The position numbers were made by a program, and so were the translations under genes. Positions 49,889-59,848 of a stretch of 64,000 nucleotides of DNA are shown here, piece after piece. The stretch's first letter is position 1, and every line of letters begins with the position of its first letter. Under the pieces are notes generated by a model. The model did not search any database, had not been told where the DNA came from, and saw only the letters and a list, made by a program, of their open reading frames with translations. This DNA comes from Aestuariispira insulae (lineage in GTDB: Bacteria; Pseudomonadota; Alphaproteobacteria; UBA8366; Aestuariispiraceae), in contig NZ_QRDW01000002.1 in the NCBI RefSeq assembly GCF_003385955.1, positions 186,001 to 250,000 on the forward strand. Reading direction: 5' to 3'.

Positions 49889-50680
49889 GGTCTCTTCCTC
49901 GGTCCGGGCCGGCAAATGCGCGGCCAAAATCTAATTCAAGAGATGCCGTTTCCGGGAAAAGATGGCTGGATGGGATCAGAATAGGCTGGCGTCCAATGGC
50001 CCCTGGCCATGAAAAACAGCATGCATTCCAAACCCGTCCGGGCTGATCACCCGTCAGCGGCATATGCATGCCCTGTCCCCAATGGTGCCTATATACCGCG
50101 TGAAATAGGCGCTGCCAAGAATTTAAAGATAGTAATTCATCTAAATTTTATTGATAATTCAACTGGTTACATTTTTTTGGTGAAACGGCATTTATTGCTT
50201 TGTCATACCCCAAATGGGGCATGACGGTTGGGATGCCGGCTCATAATTTCCGAGGCAGGGCGGAAGAAATCGGACCCGATTGCATGAAATCTATGCTCTG
50301 TCCCCAAATGACCATCGTTTCATGTGCCGGGTCGCCACTGATTGTGGTGTATTTCTTCCGCCCGACCTTCCTTCGAGCGTTTCTTAACAAATTATTAATC
50401 ATGCTGTGATCGTGGTCACAGACTCTCTGGACAAGATCCCGGAAATAGGGCGCAACCAGGAAATCGGTACGCGCGGATCTCGTCGTGGCGGGTCATCGGA
50501 TAAAATGTCTGCTGGCCCCAATGGGCTTTTTGAAGCTAATATTCACGAGATTGGCTGGGGGATTGGACCGGATTTCCAGGTTTGCCGCTGTTCCGCCAAA
50601 GCGGATGCGGCAGGAATTGAAGCAGGTTCCGGCCAAAGGGGCCTGTATGTAATATGGCTGCAGACTGAAGTTCTTGATAA
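49889..50680. other. Long regulatory region with repeated CCCCAATGG-type words
   Basis: 792 nt between divergent genes have no convincing gene. The core CCCCAATGG or CCCCAAATG appears at 50077-50085, 50208-50217 (inside the 24-bp palindrome), 50302-50310 and 50516-50525. AT-rich patches lie at 50110-50200 and 50370-50400. Confidence 0.5.
50202..50225. promoter_or_regulatory. 24-bp palindrome upstream of the LuxR-type gene
   Basis: It has GTCAT/ATGAC outer arms and CCCC/GGGG inner arms around AAAT, with two mismatches. The core resembles the site at 45808-45827. It is a candidate operator for the LuxR-type regulator at 50681 or another regulator shared with the PEP-CTERM gene. Confidence 0.5.
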
Positions 50681-51835
50681 ATGAAGATTACGCAGGAAAT
50701 GCTGGATCTGATTGGGGGCATCTATGATGTCACCATGGAACCTGAGGCGTGGAACGGCAACCTTGGTCGGCTGGCTCAGGTTGTCGGGGCGAAAGCTGCG
50801 ACCATCTCATCCATTGATGAGGCGGATCCCTTCCTGAAAATCTGGGGTCGCAGCTATGATATCGGTGCAGACGCGGTGCGCCAATACCGGGATAATTTCA
50901 AGGATCAGGAAGCTGAACTTTATGCCAAGGTCGGGCGACTGCCGGCCGGCGTATTTATGCCTGAGCAGGCCTTGCGGGAAACCATCCCTGCCCTGAGTGG
51001 TCGGGAAAGCGGTTCCCAGCAATGGAAAAAGGAATGCCTGGGACTGGGGGAACGTGTTCATGCCCGCTTGAAGGCTGATGACGGGGCGCCAGAAATACTG
51101 TCCTTCTCATTTGGCGTCGGTGAGGGCGGCTTGACCCGTGCCGGCCAAGAACTCGCGTCTGTCTTTTTGCCGCATCTTGAGCGTGCGGTACGTATTTGTC
51201 AGCCAATGTCCAGGCTCAAGGCCTATTACAGCTCGCTTATGGATGCGCTCAATCATCTGCCGATTGGGGTCATGTTCCTCGCCGGCGACGGCTCTGTTGT
51301 GGCGCGCAATGAAGAAGCGGACCGGGTTCTTGAATTGAAAGACGGTCTGGTCCTCAGCAATCGGGAAGGGTTGGTTGCGATCAATAGCCGGGATCAGAGC
51401 AAACTTGGCGCTGCCCTGAGCGAGGCCATTGCCACAGCCCAGGGAGAGGCCATCGGCGCCGGATCGGTTTTCACCGTGGAACGCCGTTCGGGCCTTGACC
51501 CGTTTTTGTTGGAGGTGGTGCCGCTGATCCATCCGGATCTGACCGGCAGTGATGCCTATCGCGGCTGTCTGTTATTTGTGATCGATCCGGAAAACAGGTC
51601 GGTGATTTCGGTGGAAGGGATGCGCAACCTTTATGGGCTGACAAATGCGGAAGCCGAAATCTGCCGATTGATTGTTGAATGTCACAGTACCCAGGAAATT
51701 GCCGACATTCGGAAGGTCTCGGTAGCAACCGTGCGGACCCAGATGAAATCGGTTTTTTCCAAAACCGGTCTGCATCGGAAATCCGATCTTGTGCGTCTGG
51801 CTCTGAATGTGAATTTGCCCTTGGCATCGAACTGA
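50681..51835 (+). CDS. LuxR-type HTH regulator with PAS-like sensory region
   Basis: The product is 384 aa. The first 300 residues have no strong family match but contain a PAS-like section (LNHLPIGVMFLAGDGSVVARNEEADRVLELKDGLVL). The C-terminal HTH (YGLTNAEAEICRLIVECHSTQEIADIRKVSVATVRTQMKSVFSKTG) is LuxR type, without a receiver domain. It follows the 792-nt region with repeated CCCCAA sites, which suggests autoregulation. The neighbouring divergent secreted protein is a possible target. Confidence 0.8.
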   Translation: MKITQEMLDLIGGIYDVTMEPEAWNGNLGRLAQVVGAKAATISSIDEADPFLKIWGRSYDIGADAVRQYRDNFKDQEAELYAKVGRLPAGVFMPEQALRETIPALSGRESGSQQWKKECLGLGERVHARLKADDGAPEILSFSFGVGEGGLTRAGQELASVFLPHLERAVRICQPMSRLKAYYSSLMDALNHLPIGVMFLAGDGSVVARNEEADRVLELKDGLVLSNREGLVAINSRDQSKLGAALSEAIATAQGEAIGAGSVFTVERRSGLDPFLLEVVPLIHPDLTGSDAYRGCLLFVIDPENRSVISVEGMRNLYGLTNAEAEICRLIVECHSTQEIADIRKVSVATVRTQMKSVFSKTGLHRKSDLVRLALNVNLPLASN

Positions 51836-51946
51836 CAATCTGATGGCCAATCGAGGTCAATAGGCATCAATTTGAAATTATAGGTTGTATCGGGTATCAT
51901 CACTGCCTTGTCAGGGCTTAGAGATTCTGTAATTCCGGGGGGAAAA

Positions 51947-52939
51947 ATGCAGACACTCACCATTGCCTGTATCGGTGAAGCCATGCTGGAAATCTCCGAA
52001 GACCCGAAGGATCCGGGGCATTTGGACCGGCATGCGGCGGGCGATGCGCTCTTCACCGCCCTTTATCTGGCGCGGTTGCTGAAGGGCCAGGCCCGGGTCA
52101 TGTTCGTGACCCAGGTCGGCGATGATACGCAAACAAAAACGATGATTGAGAGCTGGCGCCAGGCTGGCCTGGATGTCAGTATGGTGCATCAAGTGCCGGA
52201 TGGCATGACCGGTCGATATGCTGTCGAAACGGACGAAGATGGCAGTCGCCATTGCAGTTTTTGGCCAGGCAGCGATCCTTTCCGCGATTTCTTTCGTAAC
52301 GAAACCACCTTGTCCTGGCTGGACCGTCTGCGACGGGTGGATCTGTTGTATTTTTCCGGAGCCACTTTGGCCGCCCTTCATCAGGAGGGCCGGGAGACCC
52401 TGATGTCTTTGGCCGCGAGAGTGCGTGCCGCCGACGGAAAAGTTGCTTTTGACGGCAGTTTCCGTCCGGGCAAATGGGAGCATGCGGATATCGCTGCGGA
52501 TTGGGTGGGGCAGGCGTATAAACGCTCTGACATTGCCTTGCCGACCTATGATGATGACAGCGAGCTGGCCATTTTGGAAAGCGGAGGCGTCATGCTGAAC
52601 CGCTTCTTACTGATGGGCTGCAGCGAAGTGGTGATCAAGCGGGAAGCAGAGCCCTATTTTGTCGCTTGCGATGGTGAGCGGCATATTGTGGAAGCTGGAT
52701 ATTTGCCCGAAATGATGCAGACCCCGTCAACCTGTGATTCCTTCAATGCTGGATATCTGGCGGCGCGCCTGGTTGGTTGGGGAGGGCGCCAGGCAGCGCT
52801 TTTAGGCCATGAGGTGGCGGACCGTGTGAATGAAGGCGGTGGATCGTTCCTGGCACCGGGGGCCATTTCCGATTTGCGGCCGCGTGATCTTCGCGCCCTA
52901 GGCCAGCATCCGGTCGACTTTTTCCAGCAGCGCCCCTAA
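51947..52939 (+). CDS. PfkB-family sugar kinase (2-keto-3-deoxygluconate kinase-like)
   Basis: The product is 330 aa from ATG 51947 (GGGGGGAAAA upstream). The N-terminal IACIGEAMLEI and GDALFTALYLARLL segments and the ALPTYDDDSELAI pattern are those of KdgK. The catalytic motif reads STCDSFNAGY (261-270): Asp264 is kept, but the usual GAGD or AAGD anion-hole residues are replaced by STC. Activity is likely but not assured. KdgK forms 2-keto-3-deoxy-6-phosphogluconate in uronate and pectin use; no other gene of that pathway is nearby. Confidence 0.8.
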   Translation: MQTLTIACIGEAMLEISEDPKDPGHLDRHAAGDALFTALYLARLLKGQARVMFVTQVGDDTQTKTMIESWRQAGLDVSMVHQVPDGMTGRYAVETDEDGSRHCSFWPGSDPFRDFFRNETTLSWLDRLRRVDLLYFSGATLAALHQEGRETLMSLAARVRAADGKVAFDGSFRPGKWEHADIAADWVGQAYKRSDIALPTYDDDSELAILESGGVMLNRFLLMGCSEVVIKREAEPYFVACDGERHIVEAGYLPEMMQTPSTCDSFNAGYLAARLVGWGGRQAALLGHEVADRVNEGGGSFLAPGAISDLRPRDLRALGQHPVDFFQQRP

Positions 52940-52955
52940 TCGGTCACTAATCCCC

Positions 52956-54503
52956 CTAATCGGGGAACTGATGTTTCAGTGCAACAAAATCGCCAAACCG
53001 GTTTAGCAGCAATTCAACAAGGTCGGGATCGAAATGCCGGCCTCTCTGTTCAATGATATAGGCATGTACTTTTTTGTCTGTCCAGGCATCCCGATACGGC
53101 TGTCGGGAGGTGAGAGAGTCAAAAACATCGACGATGGCGACAATACGCGCAGCGATATGGATCGCGCCCCCTTCTAGCCCGACCGGATAGCCGCTGCCGT
53201 CGAATTTTTCATGATGCTGTAGCGCGATTGTTGCCCCCAGCTGCATCACCGGGCTGGGAAATCCGCGTAACAACTCATATCCGATATTGGGATGGTTCTT
53301 CACCAGTGACCATTCATCCGCGGTCAGTCGGTCCGGCTTGATCAGGATATCCGATGGGATGGCGCATTGGCCGATATCGTGCAACGGTGCCGCTTGTTTC
53401 AGATATTCGGCTTCGCGGATATCCATGCCATAGTCCAGCGCAAGCCATTTCGTATATTCCGCAATCCGTCTGATATGTCCCGCCTTATCACAGTTGCGAA
53501 GTTCAATGGCGCTTGCCAGGGCGGATGAAACCTCCAGCTGTGTATCATCCATGCTCTGGGCCATCAGCAGATGTTTGAAGGCGGCATCCAGGTTTTTGAC
53601 ATGCAGATTGAGAAGGGAGCGGCTCTCGGTGGACAGTTTCTGGACATTCTTCACAAAAATCAGGTTCCGAATGCCAGGACGGCCCTCGAAAACGATGATC
53701 AAGTCGCCCTGATCTTCGAACATGGCCGCAGTGTCTATAGGGCCGCGCATATAGTCCAGGGCCCGGCCCGGGATCACATAATTGGGGTCTTTTCCGATGA
53801 AGGGGGCATAATCACCGGTGGCGGCTACAATCCGGGTCTGATTGCCTTTTTCCATGGCGGTCAGGGAGGAGTATTTTACATAGGCGCTGTCTGAATCCTG
53901 TAGGAAGGATGCCAAAAGCTCCAGCGAGCCGCTGGCGAATTCCTCCAGAAAATGGGTGGCAAAAATTTCACTGCTGGCGGCAATGATTCGTTCCAGGCCT
54001 TTTCGGTTCCGTTGCAGGGCCATAATGTCGCGATAGGCCCTGACTGCGCTCATGCAAATAGTGCGCAGTTTCTGGGCCGTCAGTTCCGTCTTGTCCTGAT
54101 AATCATTGATCTCGTAAGCCTGGATCACCTTATCTGGTGGCGCATAACCCGGCTGACCGGTGCGCAGGATGATGCGGATATTCTGATTGTTGAGTTCTTC
54201 GCGGATCCAGCGTGCGATATCCAACCCTTCATGGGTGGTTTCCATCACAACATCGAGGAACACGGCCGCGAGATCTTCATTTTGTTCCAATAATTCCCGG
54301 CCTCTTGCGCCGGAATGGGCGCTCAAGATCTCAATCGGTCGCCGGTCAATCAGGAAATCCTGAAACGCGACCTGGGTTGCCCGGTGTACGCTGTCTTCGT
54401 CATCAACCACCAGGATGCGCCAGGGGGCCCTGGGGATAAGCGGCTCTTGCAGCTCATCTTCTTCCAGGAAGACCAGCTCTTCATCTTCTTCCTTCTTGCC
54501 CAT
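52956..54503 (-). CDS. Response regulator with DUF3369 and HD-GYP domains
   Basis: The product is 515 aa. The receiver domain (about 28-150) has Asp84 (VFLDVVMET) as acceptor. DUF3369 spans about 165-310. The HD-GYP domain has His375-Asp376 (LHDIGQ, usually HDIGK) and HHEKFDGSGYP (430-440). This class hydrolyses cyclic di-GMP, or works as an effector, and its output is controlled by phosphorylation. It complements the diguanylate cyclase encoded at 43.6-44.9 kb. Confidence 0.88.
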   Translation of the reverse strand: MGKKEEDEELVFLEEDELQEPLIPRAPWRILVVDDEDSVHRATQVAFQDFLIDRRPIEILSAHSGARGRELLEQNEDLAAVFLDVVMETTHEGLDIARWIREELNNQNIRIILRTGQPGYAPPDKVIQAYEINDYQDKTELTAQKLRTICMSAVRAYRDIMALQRNRKGLERIIAASSEIFATHFLEEFASGSLELLASFLQDSDSAYVKYSSLTAMEKGNQTRIVAATGDYAPFIGKDPNYVIPGRALDYMRGPIDTAAMFEDQGDLIIVFEGRPGIRNLIFVKNVQKLSTESRSLLNLHVKNLDAAFKHLLMAQSMDDTQLEVSSALASAIELRNCDKAGHIRRIAEYTKWLALDYGMDIREAEYLKQAAPLHDIGQCAIPSDILIKPDRLTADEWSLVKNHPNIGYELLRGFPSPVMQLGATIALQHHEKFDGSGYPVGLEGGAIHIAARIVAIVDVFDSLTSRQPYRDAWTDKKVHAYIIEQRGRHFDPDLVELLLNRFGDFVALKHQFPD

Positions 54504-54582
54504 GCTTTCCTTATCCGAGGACTATTTGGTTAGCATGATAACATTTAGAAGGTTAACAAATTAGAACCGGATAGTCGGTATT

Positions 54583-56100
54583 TTAGGCCTGATACAGATG
54601 TTTGTATTCCTGTCGCAGGGCAGCTTTTTGAACCTTGCCCATGCTGTTGCGTGGCAATGCGTCCCGGATGATCATTCTTTTGGGTTGTTTGAAACGGGCC
54701 AAAGCCTCGCTCAGGGCCCGGATCAGGTCCGCTTCCACAAGCTCATCACTGCCGTCGGGCACGATAATGGCGGTGACCGCTTCGCCGAAATCCCGGTGCG
54801 GCAGGCCTATCACAGCGGATTCCAATATACCTGGCAGGCCGTCGACCGCCAGCTCAACCTCCTTGGGATAGACATTATAACCGCCGCTGATAATCAGATC
54901 CTTGGCCCTTCCGATGATCGAGACCCGTCCTTCCTGATCCATGCAGGCGATATCCCCGGTGATGAACCAGCCACCGGGCCGAAATTCACCCGCGGTTTTT
55001 TCCGGCATCTGCCAATAGCCTTGGAATAGATTGGGTCCTCTGATTTCCAAGATACCGTTTTCGCCTGGTGGCAGCAGCTTTCCGTTTTCATCGGCGATCC
55101 TGGCCTCTACATCGGGCAGCGGGAAACCAACTGTGCCGGCTATCCGAGCGCCCTCAAGCGGGTTTGAAGTGATCATTCCGGCCTCGCTCATGCCGTAACG
55201 TTCGAGAATTCGCATGCCGGTCCGTTTTTCAAAATCATGGAAAGTCTGCTCCAACAATGGGGCGGAACCGGAAATGAAAAGGCGCATGCCGGTGCAGGCC
55301 TCTTTGGTGAAGGAAGGCTCATCCAGCAAACGGGTATAAAAAGTCGGAACCCCCATCAGAACCGTGGCGTGTTTCATCAATCCGGTGATCGCCTTGGCGT
55401 CGAATGCTGGTAAAAACCACATGGCGGCACCGGCAACGAGCACGCAATGGATTGCCACAAACAAGCCGTGGACATGGAAGATGGGCAGGGCATGGATCAA
55501 CATGTCATCCCCGCTCCAACCCCATATCCTGTGCAAGGTCATGGCATTGCTGGCCAGGTTTCTATGGCTCAGCATCGCCCCCTTGGACCGGCCCGTGGTA
55601 CCGGAAGTATAAAGGATTGCGGCCAAATCATCGGGATCGCAGACTTCAACCGCGGGGGCCGGGCTGCATTCCGCTAAGGCCTCGATCAGGCTGCCTTTAC
55701 CGTCGGCATCCAGGGTCATCAACAGGTTGACAGCATGTTTCTCACAGACCGGAGCAAGCGTTGCCTGAACGTCGGAGGCACAGACAAAGATGCTTGGGCC
55801 GGCATCACCGATGAAGTAATCAAGTTCGGCGGCGGTATAGCCTGTATTCAGGGGCAAATAGATGGCTCCGACCCGCAGGCATCCCAGATATAAGAAGACT
55901 GCTTCGACGGATTTCTCCACCTGGACGGCCACCCGGTCTCCCTTGCGGATGCCGGCTTGGCGCAGCCATCCTGCATATTGCGCGCTTAACTCATCTATTG
56001 CCTGGTAGCTCAGATCCGGGCGGCCTGGTTGTTTGATACAGGGGCGGCTCAAGTCTTTTGGAAAGCGGGATTGAAAAAGCGCATAGAGATTTCCGGACAT
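54583..56100 (-). CDS. Malonyl-CoA synthetase (MatB-like)
   Basis: The product is 505 aa. P-loop ILYTSGTTGRSKG (162-174), LPIFHVHGLFVA, RLFISGSAPL, RYGMSEAGM and the C-terminal PRNSMGKVQK with Lys489 match malonyl-CoA/methylmalonyl-CoA synthetases. They convert malonate and CoA to malonyl-CoA with ATP. Malonyl-CoA decarboxylase is not adjacent. A short-chain acid ligase of other specificity is the alternative. Confidence 0.88.
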   Translation of the reverse strand: MSGNLYALFQSRFPKDLSRPCIKQPGRPDLSYQAIDELSAQYAGWLRQAGIRKGDRVAVQVEKSVEAVFLYLGCLRVGAIYLPLNTGYTAAELDYFIGDAGPSIFVCASDVQATLAPVCEKHAVNLLMTLDADGKGSLIEALAECSPAPAVEVCDPDDLAAILYTSGTTGRSKGAMLSHRNLASNAMTLHRIWGWSGDDMLIHALPIFHVHGLFVAIHCVLVAGAAMWFLPAFDAKAITGLMKHATVLMGVPTFYTRLLDEPSFTKEACTGMRLFISGSAPLLEQTFHDFEKRTGMRILERYGMSEAGMITSNPLEGARIAGTVGFPLPDVEARIADENGKLLPPGENGILEIRGPNLFQGYWQMPEKTAGEFRPGGWFITGDIACMDQEGRVSIIGRAKDLIISGGYNVYPKEVELAVDGLPGILESAVIGLPHRDFGEAVTAIIVPDGSDELVEADLIRALSEALARFKQPKRMIIRDALPRNSMGKVQKAALRQEYKHLYQA

Positions 56101-56277
56101 ATCGGCCCCTGTGATGATGTTTTAGACCATCATAGTTTTCCGCCCGGGCCTGGAAAAGTTCCAAATGCGTCAAGATGATGGGGAAGGCGTCGGGCCGCTG
56201 TGACATAAACGTCATTTGTCTGATCGGCCAGGATGGGTAGAATGGTCGGATGACTGTTCTCCCTGAAAGGATCTTCC

Positions 56278-57060
56278 ATGAAATTCAGAAATTTTCTTGT
56301 GGCCCTGCTGGCGGTGGCCGTAATGCCTGTTATGGGGATGGCTGAGGAGACCGTCACCGAATTGCAGATTGAAGATACCCTGGTCGGCACGGGGGAGGAA
56401 GCGGTGCTGCATTCCCAGGTTCAAGTGCATTATACGGGCACTTTAATGGACGGAACCAAATTTGATTCCAGCCTGGACCGGCAGCAGCCGTTTGAATTCC
56501 TGATCGGTTTTCAGCAGGTGATTGCCGGCTGGGAACAAGGGGTCCAGGGCATGAAAGTCGGCGGCAAGCGCGTGCTGGTGATCCCGCCGCAGTTGGCCTA
56601 TGGCGAACGAGGCGCAGGAGAGGCGATCCCACCCAACGCGACCTTGCGGTTTGAGATTGAGTTGCTGGCCGTTGAAGGACCGGGCTATACCAATGTGGAT
56701 GCGGCTACCATGCGCGGCCTGATCAATAAGGGAGCCAAAATGGTGGATATCCGCGGTTCTTCCGAGTGGACGGTTACTGGTGTGATTGAAGGGGCCAGCC
56801 TGCTGACCGCCTTTGGAGATAACGGGCGGATCCAACCGGGATTTCCGGAATCCTTCGAGGCGGCGGTTACCCGCGAAGACAAGGTGGTCCTGATTGGTTC
56901 CGAGGATGAGCGTTCCTCCCTTCTGGCGCTGATCCTGGTTCGGCAGGCCGGTTATCCGGATGTCTATAATCTAACGGGCGGGGTTTCCACCTGGCGTCGG
57001 GATGGCGGAGATCTGATTGCACCACCGGCCACCGCAGAGCCGGAAGCCGGTTCACAATAA
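56278..57060 (+). CDS. Periplasmic FKBP-type prolyl isomerase fused to a rhodanese-like domain without Cys
   Basis: The product is 260 aa with signal peptide ([21 protein letters not shown]). Residues 45-132 are an FKBP fold ([67 protein letters not shown]). Residues 137-245 follow a rhodanese fold ([49 protein letters not shown]), but the active-site loop starts with Gly207 where Cys is expected. So it is a prolyl isomerase carrying a non-catalytic rhodanese, possibly a protein- or thiol-binding module. Confidence 0.85.
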   Translation: MKFRNFLVALLAVAVMPVMGMAEETVTELQIEDTLVGTGEEAVLHSQVQVHYTGTLMDGTKFDSSLDRQQPFEFLIGFQQVIAGWEQGVQGMKVGGKRVLVIPPQLAYGERGAGEAIPPNATLRFEIELLAVEGPGYTNVDAATMRGLINKGAKMVDIRGSSEWTVTGVIEGASLLTAFGDNGRIQPGFPESFEAAVTREDKVVLIGSEDERSSLLALILVRQAGYPDVYNLTGGVSTWRRDGGDLIAPPATAEPEAGSQ

Positions 57061-57104
57061 CGCCTTTAGCTCCATGAAAACACGGCGACCCGATCCAGCA
57101 GGCT

Positions 57105-59756
57105 TCAACCGGCCTGGAACGGGTTGCCGATCAAGACCCGGTAATAACCGCTGCCCGCGTCATAGCCCGAAAGCTTCAGATGAATGAAGATCGGCACGCT
57201 CTGATCCTTGTCTGACCAGTAATTATAATAAGCCCCGGTGTTGCTGCCCGGCTGCAGGCTGGTGAAGAAATTCGGCCCATCCATGGCCTGGCGGGCCTGG
57301 TGCGGTTGTGCGGATCCCGGCAGGCGTTTTTGAATTTCCAGCGCCACTTCTTCAAATCTCTCTTTTGCGGTCTCCGGGCTCTGCATCAGGGTGCTATCCA
57401 CCTGGATCGAAGCGAGGGTGCCACCGGCCCGGTTGTCAAATTGCACGATCACCCGACCATCGGGCAGCCAGTCCGCATCATTCAAGAGACAGGCAGTGAA
57501 GCCTTCGGCAACCGTCTGGCAGCGGCTCACCCGATCCTGGACATCCGCCAGCCGGTCACGCCAGCTCAGGCCGAACATGACCGGTCGGAATTTTTCTTCG
57601 TGGTAAGCAACGGATATGCGTTCCAGGATATCGGTCCGTCCGGCCCCTTTGGCGAAATCCAACACCGTTTCGCCTTTGTCTGTTTTGAACGTGATATCCG
57701 CGCCCCTGGCCAGCAACCGGTCAACCGCTTTCAAGTCGGCCCGGATCACGGCCCGGATCAGGGGCGTCATGCCCTTGACCACGCTGTTGACCTTGGCACC
57801 GTTATTCAAAAGGAAATTCGTGACGGCGGCAAACTGGGGATTGCCATACTGATCCAGCGCCAGATGCAGCAACTGGTCTGTCGGCTGGAATCCGGCGGCA
57901 GACAGGTCCTTGGCGGCTTCCAACTGGCCCTGCATCAAGGCGTAATCCATGATCGGCCGCTGGTTGCTGCCCCATTGATCGCTGGCGGCGACCCTGATGT
58001 CCGATGGCGCAATATTATCCGGCCATTCCTGGAGCATATGACGCAGGGAATGGAGGTCCTGGCGGTCGATGGCATGCTTGAGATAGTCGGATAGTTTCGC
58101 GGCATCCAGAATTGGTTGGGCGGCAACCTCCGGCACTGCAGGCCGTTCCGGCGGTCGGATGGCCAGTTTATCCCGATCCGGATCCACATTCGGTTCACCC
58201 TCAGCCACAGTGGCAGGCGCGCTGTCCAGAATTGATGAGGGGGATAGAAACTGATCAGTGCTCACGTCCTGATTGTCCGCCGGTTCCGGAAGGCTGGCCG
58301 GTTTCTCCAGCCTGTCGGAGGGGATCATGTTTCTGGCGATGGCGGTCGGCAAATCTGAGGCAGCTGAAGAATCGGTCTCTTGGGTTTCTGACGTCTCCTC
58401 ATCAATGCTGACGAGCTGTCTGTTTCCTTCTCTGATCGTTTTTTGCCGGGATTGATCCTGGGCCAGCACGGCATTCCTGTCGGCCTGAAGGGCGGATAGA
58501 CGGTCGAAAATATCGGGATGGGAAGCCGCCAGGTCCATGGGCCCCAGGTCGCAGCCGGGCATTGCCTCCAGGGATGCCCCGCCGCGGGCGAGTGCCAGGC
58601 TGCTGCGCAAGCGGCCATGGGCGATTGCGGTTGCGAGCGGGGACAGGCATTTTTCGGTGATCCGACCGGAATCGGGGCGTGCTCCGCTGGCCAAAACTTG
58701 TTTGATCGCCCCGACATCCCCGTCCTTAGCCCAGGTATGCAGGATGCTGCCTCCCGGTTGGCGTTGATGAGGGTCAGCGCCAGCTGCCAGCAACAGATCC
58801 AAAATGGCATAGGCCTGCCGGTCGGTGGCAATCATCATGACAGGCCGGCCATCCCAATCCCGCATATTCGGATCGGCCCCCTGTGCCAGGGCCCGGGCCA
58901 CGCCATCCGTATCTTTGGCGCGGATCAGGCTCGGTAGGGCCGGGTTGGGCAACATCAACTGGATCTGGTCGTAAAGATCCATGGCTAGATGCTTGCTTTG
59001 ACCGGGATGGGCATAAATGGCGGCGCTGCCGACGGCAACGATGCCAAACAGCAAACTTGCCGCCAACAGCTGTTTGGCCCAGGACGGCTTTAACCGTGCC
59101 CGGCGTTCCGGGGCAGGGGATATTTCCGGAGGAAACGGGGGGCTGAGCGGTGGTTTATCCCGCCAGCGGTCCTGTTGCGGGATAAAACTGGTCCGATAGG
59201 CCTCATCAAGACTGCGGGGCGCTGGTGGTGGGTCCGGGGGCGTTTCGGCCACCATTGGCCATTCGGGGCGGGGGGCCGTTCCCATGGATCGGCCTGCCTT
59301 TTCGGGGGCGACATTTCTCTGATGAAGATCCTGCATATCCAACAGGGGAACCTGTTCGGCAGCAGGACTTTCCGGTTCGAATAGTGGGATCTGGGCGTCA
59401 GGTTCCGTATCATGATCCGGATCCCAGGGCCGGGTCTGCTCCAAGACCTCGGCCAATTCCTCCGCATCCGGATTTCTGGTGCCGCCGCCCTCGAAGGATG
59501 CCATATGACTGTATTCAACTTCACCGGTAATGGCCGAAGTCCTGGCCATGATCAGGCGCAGCTCGTCATGTTGGTCATTGATGATTAATAACTGGAGATG
59601 CCGGACGGCGCGCAGGGGGTCTTTATGGCTTTCAATATTCCGCCATTTTTGTCCTTGCCGACCTTGAATCCAATAGCTGGACAGGTTCAATAATGTATCG
59701 TCCGGCTCATATTCGTCCATGGCGCCCAGATCGCCTTCTGATATTTCCCTGATCAC
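57105..59756 (-). CDS. Ankyrin-repeat membrane protein
   Basis: The product is 883 aa from GTG 59756 with GAGGG 6 nt upstream. An N-terminal cytoplasmic region of about 215 residues is Pro/Asp-rich. One transmembrane helix (SWAKQLLAASLLFGIVAVGSAAIY) is followed by ankyrin repeats in two groups (DGVARALAQGADPNMRDWDGRPVM, AYAILDLLLAAGADPHQ, then later NNGAKVNSVVKGMTPLIRAVIRADLKAVDRLLARGADITFKTDKGETVLDFA) and a C-terminal beta domain. Ankyrins mediate protein contacts; the partner is unknown. A 9-bp hairpin (59769-59790) lies just before its Shine-Dalgarno. Confidence 0.75.
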   Translation of the reverse strand: MIREISEGDLGAMDEYEPDDTLLNLSSYWIQGRQGQKWRNIESHKDPLRAVRHLQLLIINDQHDELRLIMARTSAITGEVEYSHMASFEGGGTRNPDAEELAEVLEQTRPWDPDHDTEPDAQIPLFEPESPAAEQVPLLDMQDLHQRNVAPEKAGRSMGTAPRPEWPMVAETPPDPPPAPRSLDEAYRTSFIPQQDRWRDKPPLSPPFPPEISPAPERRARLKPSWAKQLLAASLLFGIVAVGSAAIYAHPGQSKHLAMDLYDQIQLMLPNPALPSLIRAKDTDGVARALAQGADPNMRDWDGRPVMMIATDRQAYAILDLLLAAGADPHQRQPGGSILHTWAKDGDVGAIKQVLASGARPDSGRITEKCLSPLATAIAHGRLRSSLALARGGASLEAMPGCDLGPMDLAASHPDIFDRLSALQADRNAVLAQDQSRQKTIREGNRQLVSIDEETSETQETDSSAASDLPTAIARNMIPSDRLEKPASLPEPADNQDVSTDQFLSPSSILDSAPATVAEGEPNVDPDRDKLAIRPPERPAVPEVAAQPILDAAKLSDYLKHAIDRQDLHSLRHMLQEWPDNIAPSDIRVAASDQWGSNQRPIMDYALMQGQLEAAKDLSAAGFQPTDQLLHLALDQYGNPQFAAVTNFLLNNGAKVNSVVKGMTPLIRAVIRADLKAVDRLLARGADITFKTDKGETVLDFAKGAGRTDILERISVAYHEEKFRPVMFGLSWRDRLADVQDRVSRCQTVAEGFTACLLNDADWLPDGRVIVQFDNRAGGTLASIQVDSTLMQSPETAKERFEEVALEIQKRLPGSAQPHQARQAMDGPNFFTSLQPGSNTGAYYNYWSDKDQSVPIFIHLKLSGYDAGSGYYRVLIGNPFQAG

Positions 59757-59768
59757 ATGTGATCCCTC

Positions 59769-59790
59769 ATCGGGCTGATTACAGCCCGAT
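59769..59790. repeat. 9-bp palindromic hairpin in the ankyrin gene leader
   Basis: ATCGGGCTG and CAGCCCGAT are exact complements with a 4-nt loop, directly upstream of the GAGGG ribosome site on the minus strand. It may affect translation or be an operator. Confidence 0.5.
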
Positions 59791-59848
59791 TCGATCTCTC
59801 ATGCCAAGAAAAACTGCCGGTTCAAACTGGGGAAGCCAGGGAGATGGC

